The translations under genes were made by a program, and so were the position numbers. Positions 44,242 to 53,526 of a stretch of 64,000 bases of DNA are shown here, in pieces; positions within the stretch are counted from its first letter, which is position 1, and every line of letters begins with the position of its first letter. Where the stretch lies: positions 124,001 through 188,000 of the forward strand of contig NZ_FXYX01000001.1 in NCBI RefSeq assembly GCF_900169265.1. The letters are read 5' to 3'. Below the pieces are notes generated by a model. It did no database searches, was not told where the DNA came from, and worked only from the letters and a program-made list of their open reading frames with translations. This stretch comes from Brevibacterium iodinum ATCC 49514 (GTDB lineage Bacteria > Actinomycetota > Actinomycetes > Actinomycetales > Brevibacteriaceae).

Positions 44242-46125
44242 TTACTTCCGAGGTCTCACCGAGAGGTTCCCGTGCTTCGTCGCATACCATTCGCTGGCTG
44301 TCGCAGTCGTGACGCGGAATCGCTTCGGAGTGCTGATTCTCCGCTTCGATGACCACAGATCATGGGGTCGGCGAAGAAAGACGTCGAATGTCTCACCAGC
44401 GGACTCGGAAAAGCTCTCATCGTCCACGTCGAACGCAAGCACCGTTCGGTGCCCGAACCGGCGGAATGAGATCTCGGACTGGTGGCAGAGGAAGAACGTA
44501 CTGAGCTCTCTGCCTGCGACGACCAACTGAAGTGTCTCGGCAACCGATTTGCGGATCCCGCCGATCTCGACCTCGACTCTGCATCCTCCCGTTATCGGTG
44601 TGCAGGTGAGCTTCCTGGCCCTGACCGACGGAACCTCATATTCGCTGCCGACCGCTGGGAGATCAGCGAGCCTCATTTCGGCTAACGCTTTCCGCCAACG
44701 AAGGTATCCGGCTTCGGGGAGGTAGCGTTCGACGGAGCTCACCGCTGCTCGACGCATGGACTCGACTTCGCTGGGCTCCAGGGAGAGGAATTCCTCTATC
44801 TGATCGGCCAGTGCGTCGATGTCGCTCCACGGCGTAATGAAGCCGTTGTCGCCGTGATCGATGAGATCCTGCGGCCCGTAGGTGATGTCATAGACGATGG
44901 GAACACAGCCGGCGCCCATCGCCTCCAGCAGCGACAGCGGCAGACCCTCGCTTGTGCTGGTGAGCGTGGAGAACGACGCCGACGTCAATCGTTCATGCAC
45001 ATCATTGACGTAGCCAGGCAGAAAGACGCGATCGGCGACGTCGAGTTCATCGATGAGGGTTTCAAGCTTCGGCCTCGCGGGTCCCTCTCCGAGCACGGTC
45101 AGGGAGACTGCTATACCGCGGTCGCGCAGCTTCGCGACCGCGCGAATCGGGTGATCGATGCGTTTGAGGTCGATGAGGTTCGCGACCATTACGGCATTCC
45201 CCATGTCTCGCCGCATCGGCGGATCAGAGACGACTGATCCTTGCGGCAGCTCCCCAGTCAGCAGTCTGATGTTCTCGCCAGAGAAGCCCATGGCGCGAAT
45301 AGCTTCGGCCTGCTGCTGTGTCTGCACTCCGACGATGTCGAATCGGTCGAAGTTGCGCATCGTATCTGTACGGGCCCTCAGGGGCTGCCCGTGATTACCG
45401 TTCCATGGGTGGCTGAGATGGCTTCCGTGGAGGAAGAGGATGAGTGCGAAGTCGCGGTCCGAGATTTCGTGGATGAATTCGCTGACCTTCTTGTCATCGA
45501 CGATGACGACTGCCGGCGACGTCGTCACGGTCGCTGTGATCCACGCATTGTAGAAATCGCGCGGCCGGCGCCACTCGACCATCGGCTCCCCCGACGGAGA
45601 ATGCAGGATGAATCGTCGGCCCAGTTTCGGATCCTCGATGTCAGCGAGCAGCAGACTTCCGTCGCCTCGCAAATAGTTGCGCCGGATGACTCGACCGGTA
45701 CGCGAGTTGCGGAACACGTCGTAGAAGGGGGTGATGTTCTCGAGCTCGCCGTCCTCGTCGGGGATCGGCATCCTCGGGGGTTCTCCCTCAAGGCGGGCCA
45801 GCTCGGCTTCGCTTCGTCCGCGAAGATCCTGCCAGATGTTGACGAGCTCGACATCGTCTCGCATCTTCCCCTGTGCGATCAGCCGGTCCCTGATCTCATC
45901 GGTGTCCATGCGCGGACTGAACGCGAGAATGGTCTGCGACAACGGGCTTCCATAGTTCTGGAAGCTCCGAATCCGACGCAGCGCAGCCGTCGTCATGCCG
46001 CCCATGGATTCCGGGATGCCCCACAGTACGTTGTATACGTGGACTGCGTCGGTCCCGAATGCGGGACCGACTGGTTCAACGTCTCTGCCACTGCCGTCTG
46101 GGGTCGTTTGGGCTCGCAACCTCAT
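44242..46125 (-). CDS. GT4 glycosyltransferase, poly(glycerol-phosphate) glucosyltransferase-like
   Basis: A 627-residue retaining glycosyltransferase. The N-terminus VYNVLWGIPESMGGMTTAAL and the insert with NIWQDLRG ... VEWRRPRDFYNAWITATVT fit TagE/TarM-type enzymes that sit on polyol-phosphate polymers. The GT4 core has MVANLIDLKRIDHPIRAVAKL, LGEGPARPKLETLI and the EGLPLSLLEAMGAGC (E-x7-E) motif. The C-terminal ~150 residues form an accessory beta domain that ends YATKHGNLSVRPRK, shared with the paralogue at 56041. GGAAAGG precedes the ATG. It follows the pyruvyl-transferase fusion by 43 bases. Confidence 0.82.
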   Translation of the reverse strand: MRLRAQTTPDGSGRDVEPVGPAFGTDAVHVYNVLWGIPESMGGMTTAALRRIRSFQNYGSPLSQTILAFSPRMDTDEIRDRLIAQGKMRDDVELVNIWQDLRGRSEAELARLEGEPPRMPIPDEDGELENITPFYDVFRNSRTGRVIRRNYLRGDGSLLLADIEDPKLGRRFILHSPSGEPMVEWRRPRDFYNAWITATVTTSPAVVIVDDKKVSEFIHEISDRDFALILFLHGSHLSHPWNGNHGQPLRARTDTMRNFDRFDIVGVQTQQQAEAIRAMGFSGENIRLLTGELPQGSVVSDPPMRRDMGNAVMVANLIDLKRIDHPIRAVAKLRDRGIAVSLTVLGEGPARPKLETLIDELDVADRVFLPGYVNDVHERLTSASFSTLTSTSEGLPLSLLEAMGAGCVPIVYDITYGPQDLIDHGDNGFITPWSDIDALADQIEEFLSLEPSEVESMRRAAVSSVERYLPEAGYLRWRKALAEMRLADLPAVGSEYEVPSVRARKLTCTPITGGCRVEVEIGGIRKSVAETLQLVVAGRELSTFFLCHQSEISFRRFGHRTVLAFDVDDESFSESAGETFDVFLRRPHDLWSSKRRISTPKRFRVTTATASEWYATKHGNLSVRPRK

Positions 46126-46168
46126 AAGTGGTACCTTTCCTCAACGCTCATCGACGACGGTCGGACAG

Positions 46169-48817
46169 TCAGCGCGTCAGCGCCATATGGCCGAAGTGGC
46201 GAGCCTGGCGGCGCCAATTGACGATCTTGGGAGCGTCCGCTGCTTCCCACTGGGCATGGATGTTCCAGTCGTCGCCGAGGTCGGCATACCGGCCTTTCAC
46301 GATCATCTGCATCGCGTCGATATAGCTGAGACCGTTATGCTGCACGAGACCGAGGACTCGTTCGACGACTCCTTCGCTGCGCAGCTCGGTCAGATTGAGC
46401 ACGGCGATCTGCGGGTCGAACGGCACGAAATCTTCGCTCATCCCCGCGTGGCTGGCGAAGACGAAGTCGAGGGCACCCGTGTGATCGTCACCGAATGTGC
46501 TCGCGATCCGTCGCATCAGTGTGAGACCGCTGGATCGGCTCTTTCTGACATCATGTTTCGCAGCCAGCAGCGTGTCCTTGAAGTCGACGGTCGAGAGCTC
46601 GGTGATGTCCGCGGACACCTCGGCGGCTGCGGGGACGACGATGAGTCGCTCGTGGTCTGCGAACAGCGCAGGCAGAACTGCCGCCAGCACATCAGGCGTG
46701 TTCTTCTCCTCGCCCAATGCCACAGACGGGAGGATGTCGATGCTTCCCTGGCTGAGCTCGCTGCGGATCTCGTCGACTTCGGCTGAGGTCAACGCACCGT
46801 TCGGCAGCCACACGCGGTAGGCGGCTCCCGCGTGGGTCTCGATAGTGCGGAGAGCCTGCCCGACCAACGGTGCTTCGCCCTGCTCAACAGTCATGACGAT
46901 GTCAGTGACCTGCGCTTCGGGGACGGGTCGTTCGATACCGCTCAGCGCCGAGGCAATTGACCCTCTGTCTGCAACGGGCAGTGACGATTTGGCCAGATAT
47001 TCGTCTGCGAACGCCATCTCGTCTGCTGTGATCTCGACCCACTTTGCGTAGATCTCGTCTTCGGATGCGCCGTTTGCGATGAGGGGCAGCAGCACAGCGA
47101 GTTTGTCGAGGATTCCATTGCGGATGGCATCGAACTCGGCAGCATCGATGCCGATGAGTCCGCCGAACCGGGAATCGGACTTGTTCTTGGGTTCGAAGTC
47201 GACGTCGGCCCCGACCGATCGTGCCGGCAGATTCGCGTGCAGGCGGGAAGTGAGGACGTGCTTGTACTTGTAGGCGTAGTCAGCGACCCAGTTGCGTGCG
47301 AGTTCGAGGTTCTCCGGGAACGACTTGTCGCGGATCGCGGTAACCGTCTGCTTCTTCTTCGGTCCCTTGTTGTCCTTCGGCCAGTCGACGCGCAGCGTTC
47401 CCGAGCGACGGTCAGGTGAGGCTGCGGGGAAGAGAGTGTCGACGGTCGTCGTCAGGCAGCCGGAGAAGAAGGCGGGAACGCCTACTGCACGCAGAACAGC
47501 GACAGACTGCCAGTCACGGCACCCGACCGGACCGTACTTCTTCAGATAGGCGATTGCGTCCGGCGTGAGCATCTCGGGGTACCGCACGAAGACCGACAGC
47601 AGAATCGGGCGCAGATTCGGGTGGAACGGAATATTGAACGATTTCCCGAAGATGTCATGCATGTACCAGCCGAAGGCGATGTACCAGGTGTCCTCTGGGA
47701 TGTCCTGATAGACGTTGCCGTCACGATAGACCTCGACCAGGTTGAGTTCAGCCTCAGGCCCCGCGTATTTCCGTTCTTCCTTGACCGACTGACGGAGCTT
47801 TGCGAAGAGGTCGGTCAGACCGGTGTCTCCTGTGAAGCTGAGGTTCTCATAGCGGAGCAGGTGTCCGATCGACGCGATCGTCTGGATGTAGTCGCCGATG
47901 TTCCGCGAGCGGATCCCCGGCTGGTCATAGCTGAGGACACCGAAGTTGCGCTTTCCGGCGGTGGTTGGAAGTGGCTCGAGGTGCTTTCCTCCCGGCAGCC
48001 AGTCAGGCATGCGGTTGAGTTCGTAACGCACGGCCGAATCGGCGTCGTCCTCCATCTGGTCGAGACGAGCTTCGACCAGAGTCCGAACGTGATCGAAAGC
48101 GTCGATGCAGAAGGCCGATTCGGCCGTGCGCAGCACTGCCTTCGCGCTCCACCGGTCGGTCTCGCCCGCTTCATCCGCGCTCTCCAAGAGCGGCAGTGCC
48201 TCGTGTCCGAGCGTGTCGATCGCGGTCGGGTAGTACTCCTCGGCGGCGGCGACGATGATCTCCCGGTCTTCGATCTCCTCGAACTGTGCCCATGCGACCT
48301 CGGGGTCGGATGACCGCTGGTAGGCCAAGCCTAAGAGAACTCTTCCGGCTTCCTCGGTGGAGGGATTGCTGCGGAGGTTGAGCCCGATCGACACGGTGTC
48401 GGCCAGGTGTCCGGCGGCGACGAGAGACCGTCCGGCCTTCACGACAGCGGAACCGAACGACGATCCCTGGGTCAGGGCTTCGGATAGTGCCGCGTGGGCC
48501 TTGAGGCGTGCCAGCTGCCGTGCCTTGGCGTCGACCTCGCGTGTGGATGGGGCGACAGTCCATCCATCGGTGTTCTCTGCTGTCGCACCGTGCAGTCCCG
48601 TTGCCAGTTTCCGGTAGGCACGAGCGGTTTCGGTCGCGATCTTCTTCGGCTTGCCGGACGATTTTCCAGCACCGGTCGCACGCTCACGCACGTACTTGGT
48701 CCCGGAGGCTCGTTCGACCACAGGCAGAGCACGCCGTGCGATCCCGTGGACAACGGGTTTCACCAGCTCTCGTCCCTTGCTGAGGTAGCGGTCCGCGGCG
48801 TTTCGTCCAGTGGTCAC
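46169..48817 (-). CDS. pyruvyl transferase fused to degenerate GT8-like domain
   Basis: An 882-residue three-part protein. Residues ~1-280 are helical and repeat-like (LRSNPSTEEAGRVLLGLAYQRSSDPEVAWAQFEE). Residues ~285-600 are a polysaccharide pyruvyl transferase domain: GVLSYDQPGIRSRNIGDYIQT, PVGCRDWQSVAVLRAVGVPAFFSGCLTTTVDTLF, HVLTSRLHANLPARSVG. Residues ~640-880 resemble GT8: DIVMTVEQGEAPLVGQALRTIETHAG at the start and LSYIDAMQMIVKGRYADLGDDWNIHAQWE at the end. The YLDxD metal site expected between them is replaced by LIVVPAAAEVSADITEL, so catalysis by that domain is doubtful. The GTG start follows AAAGGACG. Confidence 0.8.
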   Translation of the reverse strand: MTTGRNAADRYLSKGRELVKPVVHGIARRALPVVERASGTKYVRERATGAGKSSGKPKKIATETARAYRKLATGLHGATAENTDGWTVAPSTREVDAKARQLARLKAHAALSEALTQGSSFGSAVVKAGRSLVAAGHLADTVSIGLNLRSNPSTEEAGRVLLGLAYQRSSDPEVAWAQFEEIEDREIIVAAAEEYYPTAIDTLGHEALPLLESADEAGETDRWSAKAVLRTAESAFCIDAFDHVRTLVEARLDQMEDDADSAVRYELNRMPDWLPGGKHLEPLPTTAGKRNFGVLSYDQPGIRSRNIGDYIQTIASIGHLLRYENLSFTGDTGLTDLFAKLRQSVKEERKYAGPEAELNLVEVYRDGNVYQDIPEDTWYIAFGWYMHDIFGKSFNIPFHPNLRPILLSVFVRYPEMLTPDAIAYLKKYGPVGCRDWQSVAVLRAVGVPAFFSGCLTTTVDTLFPAASPDRRSGTLRVDWPKDNKGPKKKQTVTAIRDKSFPENLELARNWVADYAYKYKHVLTSRLHANLPARSVGADVDFEPKNKSDSRFGGLIGIDAAEFDAIRNGILDKLAVLLPLIANGASEDEIYAKWVEITADEMAFADEYLAKSSLPVADRGSIASALSGIERPVPEAQVTDIVMTVEQGEAPLVGQALRTIETHAGAAYRVWLPNGALTSAEVDEIRSELSQGSIDILPSVALGEEKNTPDVLAAVLPALFADHERLIVVPAAAEVSADITELSTVDFKDTLLAAKHDVRKSRSSGLTLMRRIASTFGDDHTGALDFVFASHAGMSEDFVPFDPQIAVLNLTELRSEGVVERVLGLVQHNGLSYIDAMQMIVKGRYADLGDDWNIHAQWEAADAPKIVNWRRQARHFGHMALTR

Positions 48818-48947
48818 TCGTTTCGTCCTTTGCAGAGGTTTCGGTGAACGGTCGTGGGCTCAGATATGAGGCTCAGAGTCAATCAGCCACACGATATCGA
48901 ACTTCACTGTCAGTTCGATGAACCAGTGACCGTCTTCCTTCCGGAGG

Positions 48948-51071
48948 TCAGTCGAAGGTGTCCAAACCTGTCCGGCTGAGTCTCGCACCGAGCTGGGGTG
49001 CGAGAGTCTGCGCATAGGTCGCAGTGATGTGTGCAGTGTCGAAGTAGGTGATGACGCCGCCGATGACAGGCTCACAGCGTCCGTCGGGGCAGAACCAGTC
49101 CTCGGGATAGATGACAGAGAGCCGTTTCGAATCGATCGATTTCGCCGAGGCTGCCAAAGGATCCATCCAGTGCCATTCCTCCGGAGTTCCGGAACAGGCA
49201 GCGAGATCGTCTTCATGTTTGGCTACACAGTCCGGCACATTGATGTCCTGCCCACCCGGGTACGGGGTGTCCCGGATGACGACGACATCGAGTTCCGCAT
49301 CGATCCAGCGTTGCAGGATCTCCTTGTGCCCTTCGGGCGCCTTCGCTTCGGTTTTGTCCCAGTCCATCCCGTCCAGCGGCGTCGACTGGCGCTCCGAGGT
49401 GATCACTGCGTCGAAGCCGCCTTGGGTCGTCCGCTCTGTGACCCAGTCGGCGTAGTCCTGACATCCCTTGGTCTCGTCGGGAGTCGAGAGATCCTGCGGC
49501 AGTGTCGAAATGCTGCAGTTCGAAGCGAGGAACGTGGTGATGGTCAGGTCTTTCTCCTCGGCCAAACGTTCGAGCGCCGGCAGCCAGTGACCGGCATGCG
49601 AGTTGCCGACCAAGGCGACGTGCTTCGAGCCGTCTCCGTAGGTGCACTCGGGTTTGCTTGCGTAGGGGGCGCTGGCCCAGCAGCCGTCCGCGTAGGCTTT
49701 GGACTTGTCCTTCTTCGCCGCGGCCGGTTCCATCTGGAGAGATTTCATTCCCTCGCAATTCGGATTGTCCTTCGCACCGGGCAGGAGGATCCTGCCGCCG
49801 AGGCAGGAGTCTGGGTCATCCAGCTGGGCTTGGAGTTTGTCCTCATTCTGCTCGACGAGGTTGTTCGCGATGACCATCTGGCTGAGACCGAGGGCGACGA
49901 CGAGCGCCATAGCCACAGCGGCGAAGCCGAAGGTCTTCTTTGAACTGCTGAAGAACGCTGATTTGCGGAATCGGTTCTCCACCCAGGTCGTCGACGCCCA
50001 GGCGGCGACTATCGAGACCAGAATGATGGCGATGTTGTCGATTACGCCGAGGCTCTCTGAACGGCCCAGCTTGACCGAGGCGTAGGGCACAATGACGATG
50101 AGCGGCCAGTGCCAGAGGTAGACGGAGTACGAGATATCGCCGAGGAAGCGAACCGGTCGCAGCGAAAGCAGCGGAAGTACAGACGTGCGTCCACGGGAGT
50201 CGGCGAGGATGACAAGCGCAGTCGACAGCACCGGTACGAGCGCAATGTATCCGGGGAAGGGCATGTCCGCGCGAATGAGGAATGTGGCGGCCAAGATGCC
50301 TGCGAGACCGATCCATCCGAGCAACGAACTGAACGGCAGTCGTTCCGGTCGAATATAGAGCACGAAGATGGCGACAAGGCCTCCGGCTGCCAGCTCCCAC
50401 ATCCTCGTCGGGGTGATGAAGTAGGCCATTGCGGGTTCCGCGGCCGTGTACCAGATGGAGAAGACGAACGAGGCGAGGAAGATTCCGAGGACAGTGAACC
50501 CGACGATTCGCTTCGATCGACCGAGCTTTGCTCCGATGAGGAACGCCAGGCCGATGATCATGGGCCAGACGAAGTAGAACTGCTCTTCGACCGACAACGA
50601 CCAGAAATGCTGCACCGGTGAAGAAGCATTGTCTGCGGCGAGGTAGTCGACGCTGGAGACGGCGAAGTCCCAGTTGACGACGTAGAGGCCCGCGGAGAGG
50701 ATCTGCCGACCCGTATCGGCCCACACCGACTGCGGAGCAACGAGGAAGGTGGCGATGCCGACGAGGAAGAGAACGAGCAGGGATGCCGGCAGCAGTCGTC
50801 GGACACGTCGTGCCCAGAACTTTGCTACGTCCGTCCAGCTGCGCGGAGGAGATTTGATGAGGTGGCTGGTGATGAGGAAGCCGGAGATGACGAAGAAAAC
50901 ATCGACGCCGACGAACCCGCCGACGAAGCGGTCGGGCCATAGGTGGTAGAGCAGAACGATTCCCACAGCCAGGGCTCGAAGCCCTTGGATGTCGGATCGA
51001 AAGCCAGAGGGTTTGGGTGTCGGAGTTCTTCGCGGTGAGTTTTCAGCGACAGTGGCTGTCGACTGCATCAA
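48948..51071 (-). CDS. OafA-type acyltransferase with C-terminal SGNH domain
   Basis: A 707-residue membrane O-acyltransferase. The N-terminal half is acyltransferase-3: RSDIQGLRALAVGIVLLYHLWPDRFVGGFVGVDVFFVISGFLIT, WSLSVEEQFYFVWP and SYSVYLWHWPLIV, with about ten helices. The extracytoplasmic C-terminal half is SGNH-type: HVALVGNSHAGHWLPAL (Ser), and the closing YFDTAHITATYA carries the Asp-x-x-His pair. Such proteins acetylate surface sugars or wall polymers outside the membrane, so it probably O-acetylates the polymer made here. It is separated by 130 and 146 bases from its codirectional neighbours. Confidence 0.85.
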   Translation of the reverse strand: MMQSTATVAENSPRRTPTPKPSGFRSDIQGLRALAVGIVLLYHLWPDRFVGGFVGVDVFFVISGFLITSHLIKSPPRSWTDVAKFWARRVRRLLPASLLVLFLVGIATFLVAPQSVWADTGRQILSAGLYVVNWDFAVSSVDYLAADNASSPVQHFWSLSVEEQFYFVWPMIIGLAFLIGAKLGRSKRIVGFTVLGIFLASFVFSIWYTAAEPAMAYFITPTRMWELAAGGLVAIFVLYIRPERLPFSSLLGWIGLAGILAATFLIRADMPFPGYIALVPVLSTALVILADSRGRTSVLPLLSLRPVRFLGDISYSVYLWHWPLIVIVPYASVKLGRSESLGVIDNIAIILVSIVAAWASTTWVENRFRKSAFFSSSKKTFGFAAVAMALVVALGLSQMVIANNLVEQNEDKLQAQLDDPDSCLGGRILLPGAKDNPNCEGMKSLQMEPAAAKKDKSKAYADGCWASAPYASKPECTYGDGSKHVALVGNSHAGHWLPALERLAEEKDLTITTFLASNCSISTLPQDLSTPDETKGCQDYADWVTERTTQGGFDAVITSERQSTPLDGMDWDKTEAKAPEGHKEILQRWIDAELDVVVIRDTPYPGGQDINVPDCVAKHEDDLAACSGTPEEWHWMDPLAASAKSIDSKRLSVIYPEDWFCPDGRCEPVIGGVITYFDTAHITATYAQTLAPQLGARLSRTGLDTFD

Positions 51072-51217
51072 ATGGCTCCACTCGGTTTCTCAGTCGGTCA
51101 GGACGTACCCGACTGCGGTCAGTGTCATGTTCAAAGTTTGACTTTCACACGTCTGGCGACAACCACGCACGGTGAAGATTCCAGCTGGAAGTTGTCAACT
51201 CCGGTACAGCTAGGCGA

Positions 51218-52141
51218 CTAAACGACGGGCGGTCGGCCGTGCCGGGACATGCGGAGCACGCCTCTCTTCGACAGCTTCTGCCTCTCTTCGTCTTGGCCCC
51301 ACGGGTCTAGGCGCCAACCTGCACGCCATCCTTCCATCCAGGCTTTGAGCTGATGAGGCTTATTCGCCCACTTGACGAACTGCATCAACGTCCAAGAGCC
51401 CACATAGGCCCAGCTGAAAGGCCACGGCAGGTTGCGCCTGGCCAGCCAGACTCTGTTTCTCGCATTCATGTAGAAGTATTCGTCGTGGCGTCTCGGGTCG
51501 ATTACTGGGTGAGCGACGGCGAGGTCGCCCATGTACCAGACGATGTAGCCGGCGTCCCATACCCTCCACGCGAGTTCGATTCCCTCGTGCGCGTACCAGA
51601 AGGGGGCCGGCCATCCGCCGCACTCGTCGAAAGCCCGCCGCTGCATGCAGACTGCGCCCTCCCACACAGAGAACACGTTCGATGAATGGTCGGCGCTGCC
51701 CTTATTCAGTCTGGGAATCCACCGTTTCGGTGCGTCCGGCCCACCGGGCTCTTCGACGCGTGGTTGGATCAGCCCGATCTGCGGTTTCGTCCGCATCAGC
51801 TGTGCCATCCGCATCAAGGAAGTGTCATCGGGAAGCCAGGCGTCGTCGTCGAGGAAGAACAGGAATTCGCCGTCGACGTGGGGAACACCTGCATTCCGGC
51901 CAGCGGGGATACCGAGGTTCTCCGGCAGCCCGAGCTTCTTGACCTGGTCCGGGATGCCTTCCGGCTCCCAGCCATTGCCGACACAGACGATGTCGAGGTC
52001 GACGCCTTTCTGTGCCAGCAAGGACTCGAATCCGCGATTGAGGTCTTCAAGTCGTTTGCCCTGGCTGAGGACGACGACGCCGAAGGTATAGCGCTTATTG
52101 TCTTCGAAGCGCTGAAAGAGACTCCGCGATGACTCACTCAT
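51218..52141 (-). CDS. GT2 family glycosyltransferase
   Basis: A 307-residue GT2 enzyme: FGVVVLSQGKRLEDLNRGFESL, AGRNAGVPHVDGEFLFFLDDDAWLP (DxD), WEGAVCMQRRAFDECGGWPAPFWYAHEGIELAWRVWDAG (acceptor/catalytic ED region replaced by EGIE). No transmembrane anchor is obvious. The ATG at 52141 overlaps the stop of the CDP-alcohol phosphatidyltransferase gene (ATGA) and has CGAGGAGG upstream, so it is coupled to that gene. It may add the first sugar to, or substitute, the product of the upstream enzyme. Confidence 0.82.
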   Translation of the reverse strand: MSESSRSLFQRFEDNKRYTFGVVVLSQGKRLEDLNRGFESLLAQKGVDLDIVCVGNGWEPEGIPDQVKKLGLPENLGIPAGRNAGVPHVDGEFLFFLDDDAWLPDDTSLMRMAQLMRTKPQIGLIQPRVEEPGGPDAPKRWIPRLNKGSADHSSNVFSVWEGAVCMQRRAFDECGGWPAPFWYAHEGIELAWRVWDAGYIVWYMGDLAVAHPVIDPRRHDEYFYMNARNRVWLARRNLPWPFSWAYVGSWTLMQFVKWANKPHQLKAWMEGWRAGWRLDPWGQDEERQKLSKRGVLRMSRHGRPPVV

Positions 52142-52968
52142 GACAGCCTCCTCGATGCCATGATGGACAGGAAATGTCCGATCACTGACAACAGGCACAG
52201 CGGCGCCATGATGAGCACGAGCCAGCGCTCACCGAACAGCGGCTCCGCGCCGGCTGTCACTGCGATCGCGGTGACGATGCTCGACAGCAGGGCCATGAGC
52301 GACATTTCCACGGAGTGGTAGATCCGGTGGAACGGAACAAAACGCGCGACGCGTTTGAGAGTGGCGACTGCTCCAGGGTTGAGCGCTGTCGCTTCCTTCG
52401 AATCCGGGAGCTTGTCGAGACCGTTGAAGGCGCGGGAGACATGGACCATGTCATTGAGCGCCTTGTTGAGAATCACTAATCCGGCGAGGACGGTTCCGGC
52501 GAGCAGGAAGGGATAGGTTCCAACAGGATCGTCAATGAGGTTGTTCCACTCCCCCACGGCTCGAACACCGAGAGCGACTGCGACGAGGCCTTCTGTGGTG
52601 TAGTGACCGACCTTGTCGAGGAAGACACCTTTGGGGCCGCTGGTGCCGCGCCACCGTGCGACTTCGCCGTCGCAGCAGTCGATGTACATCTGCACTTGGG
52701 AGAAGAACACGGCGAGCACCGCTCCCCAGATCCCAGGAATGAGCAGGCTGCCGGCAATACACCAGCCGGCCACGATCATCAGGCCCGTGACGCCGTTCGC
52801 GCTGATCTTCGTGCGTACGAGCAGCATCGTGAAATAGATCGAGATATGGCGGAGGTAGAGCTGAGCAGTCCAGTGCTCAGCATTCTTCCGGCTGCGGACC
52901 TCCGGAGGCTGCGCTTTGGCCCGAAGCTCCGACAGAGTCGGATGATTCGCCGAAGACTTTTCGGGCAC
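52138..52968 (-). CDS. CDP-alcohol phosphatidyltransferase family protein with D-to-H change in the motif
   Basis: A 276-residue membrane enzyme with about six helices. The family motif D-x2-D-G-x2-A-R-x8-G-x3-D-x3-D reads DCCDGEVARWRGTSGPKGVF then LDKVGH: all residues are kept except the last Asp, which is His. The family transfers a phospho-alcohol from, or onto, a CDP-linked donor. The direct neighbours TagD (CDP-glycerol) and GT2 suggest a glycerol-phosphate transfer to a lipid or glycan. I chose the GTG at 52968 because GAGAGGAGAGGAC lies before it; an ATG at 52989 is in frame. Confidence 0.8.
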   Translation of the reverse strand: MPEKSSANHPTLSELRAKAQPPEVRSRKNAEHWTAQLYLRHISIYFTMLLVRTKISANGVTGLMIVAGWCIAGSLLIPGIWGAVLAVFFSQVQMYIDCCDGEVARWRGTSGPKGVFLDKVGHYTTEGLVAVALGVRAVGEWNNLIDDPVGTYPFLLAGTVLAGLVILNKALNDMVHVSRAFNGLDKLPDSKEATALNPGAVATLKRVARFVPFHRIYHSVEMSLMALLSSIVTAIAVTAGAEPLFGERWLVLIMAPLCLLSVIGHFLSIMASRRLS

Positions 52969-53033
52969 GTCCTCTCCTCTCAGATCCATCGATGGTGTCC
53001 CGTCACGATAGCGCGAAGTCCGTGCCGATTCGC

Positions 53034-53423
53034 TCAGGACTTGCCCAACTCGCTCTTGATCCGGGTCGTCGAGATCTCGGGAGTGCGTTCCAGATAGACG
53101 ACTTCGCACTTGTCTTTGAGGAAGTCGAACTTTCCTGTCCAGTCGTCGCCCATGACGAAAGTGTCGATATGGTACTTATCGATATCGGTCGACTTCTGTT
53201 CCCAGTTTTCTTCAGGGACGACGAGATCCACGTAGCGGATCGCTTCAAGCATATGTTTGCGCTCTTCGTAGGAGAAGTACGACTTCTTACCCTTGCCAGC
53301 GTTGAATTCGTCACTTGACAGCGCAACTACCAGGTAGTCGCCCTGGTCCTTGCATCGTTGGAGCAGTCGAATATGCCCGTAATGGAGCAGGTCGAAAGTT
53401 CCGTAAGTGATGACTCGTTTCAT
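53034..53423 (-). CDS. tagD: glycerol-3-phosphate cytidylyltransferase
   Basis: A 129-residue nucleotidyltransferase making CDP-glycerol from CTP and glycerol-3-phosphate. MKRVITYGTFDLLHYGHIRLL has the HxGH motif, and RTPEISTTRIKSE matches the RTEGISTT signature with two changes. Length fits B. subtilis TagD. The ATG at 53423 follows GGAATCAGCA. It lies downstream of the TagB-like gene and 65 bases before the CDP-alcohol transferase, so donor synthesis and use are encoded together. Confidence 0.92.
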   Translation of the reverse strand: MKRVITYGTFDLLHYGHIRLLQRCKDQGDYLVVALSSDEFNAGKGKKSYFSYEERKHMLEAIRYVDLVVPEENWEQKSTDIDKYHIDTFVMGDDWTGKFDFLKDKCEVVYLERTPEISTTRIKSELGKS

Positions 53424-53482
53424 TGCTGATTCCGTCCAGAGATCAAAGCTCACATCGTGAGCGGCAGAATTAGTTCCGCGTT

Positions 53483-53510
53483 AGTTTATCATTCTGTTAC
53501 TTCAGGTTAA
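53483..53510 (-). promoter_or_regulatory. candidate tagD promoter
   Basis: On the minus strand TTAACC (53510-53505) and TAAACT (53488-53483) are 16 bases apart inside an unusually AT-rich stretch, about 60 bases before the tagD ATG. Element strength is moderate. Confidence 0.35.
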
Positions 53511-53526
53511 GAAAATGCAATGTGCC

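Noticed and set aside
48860-49216. 118-codon minus-strand ORF at the end of the acyltransferase
   Set aside because: Overlaps the SGNH domain in another frame and lacks a start signal; the acyltransferase ends normally at 48948.
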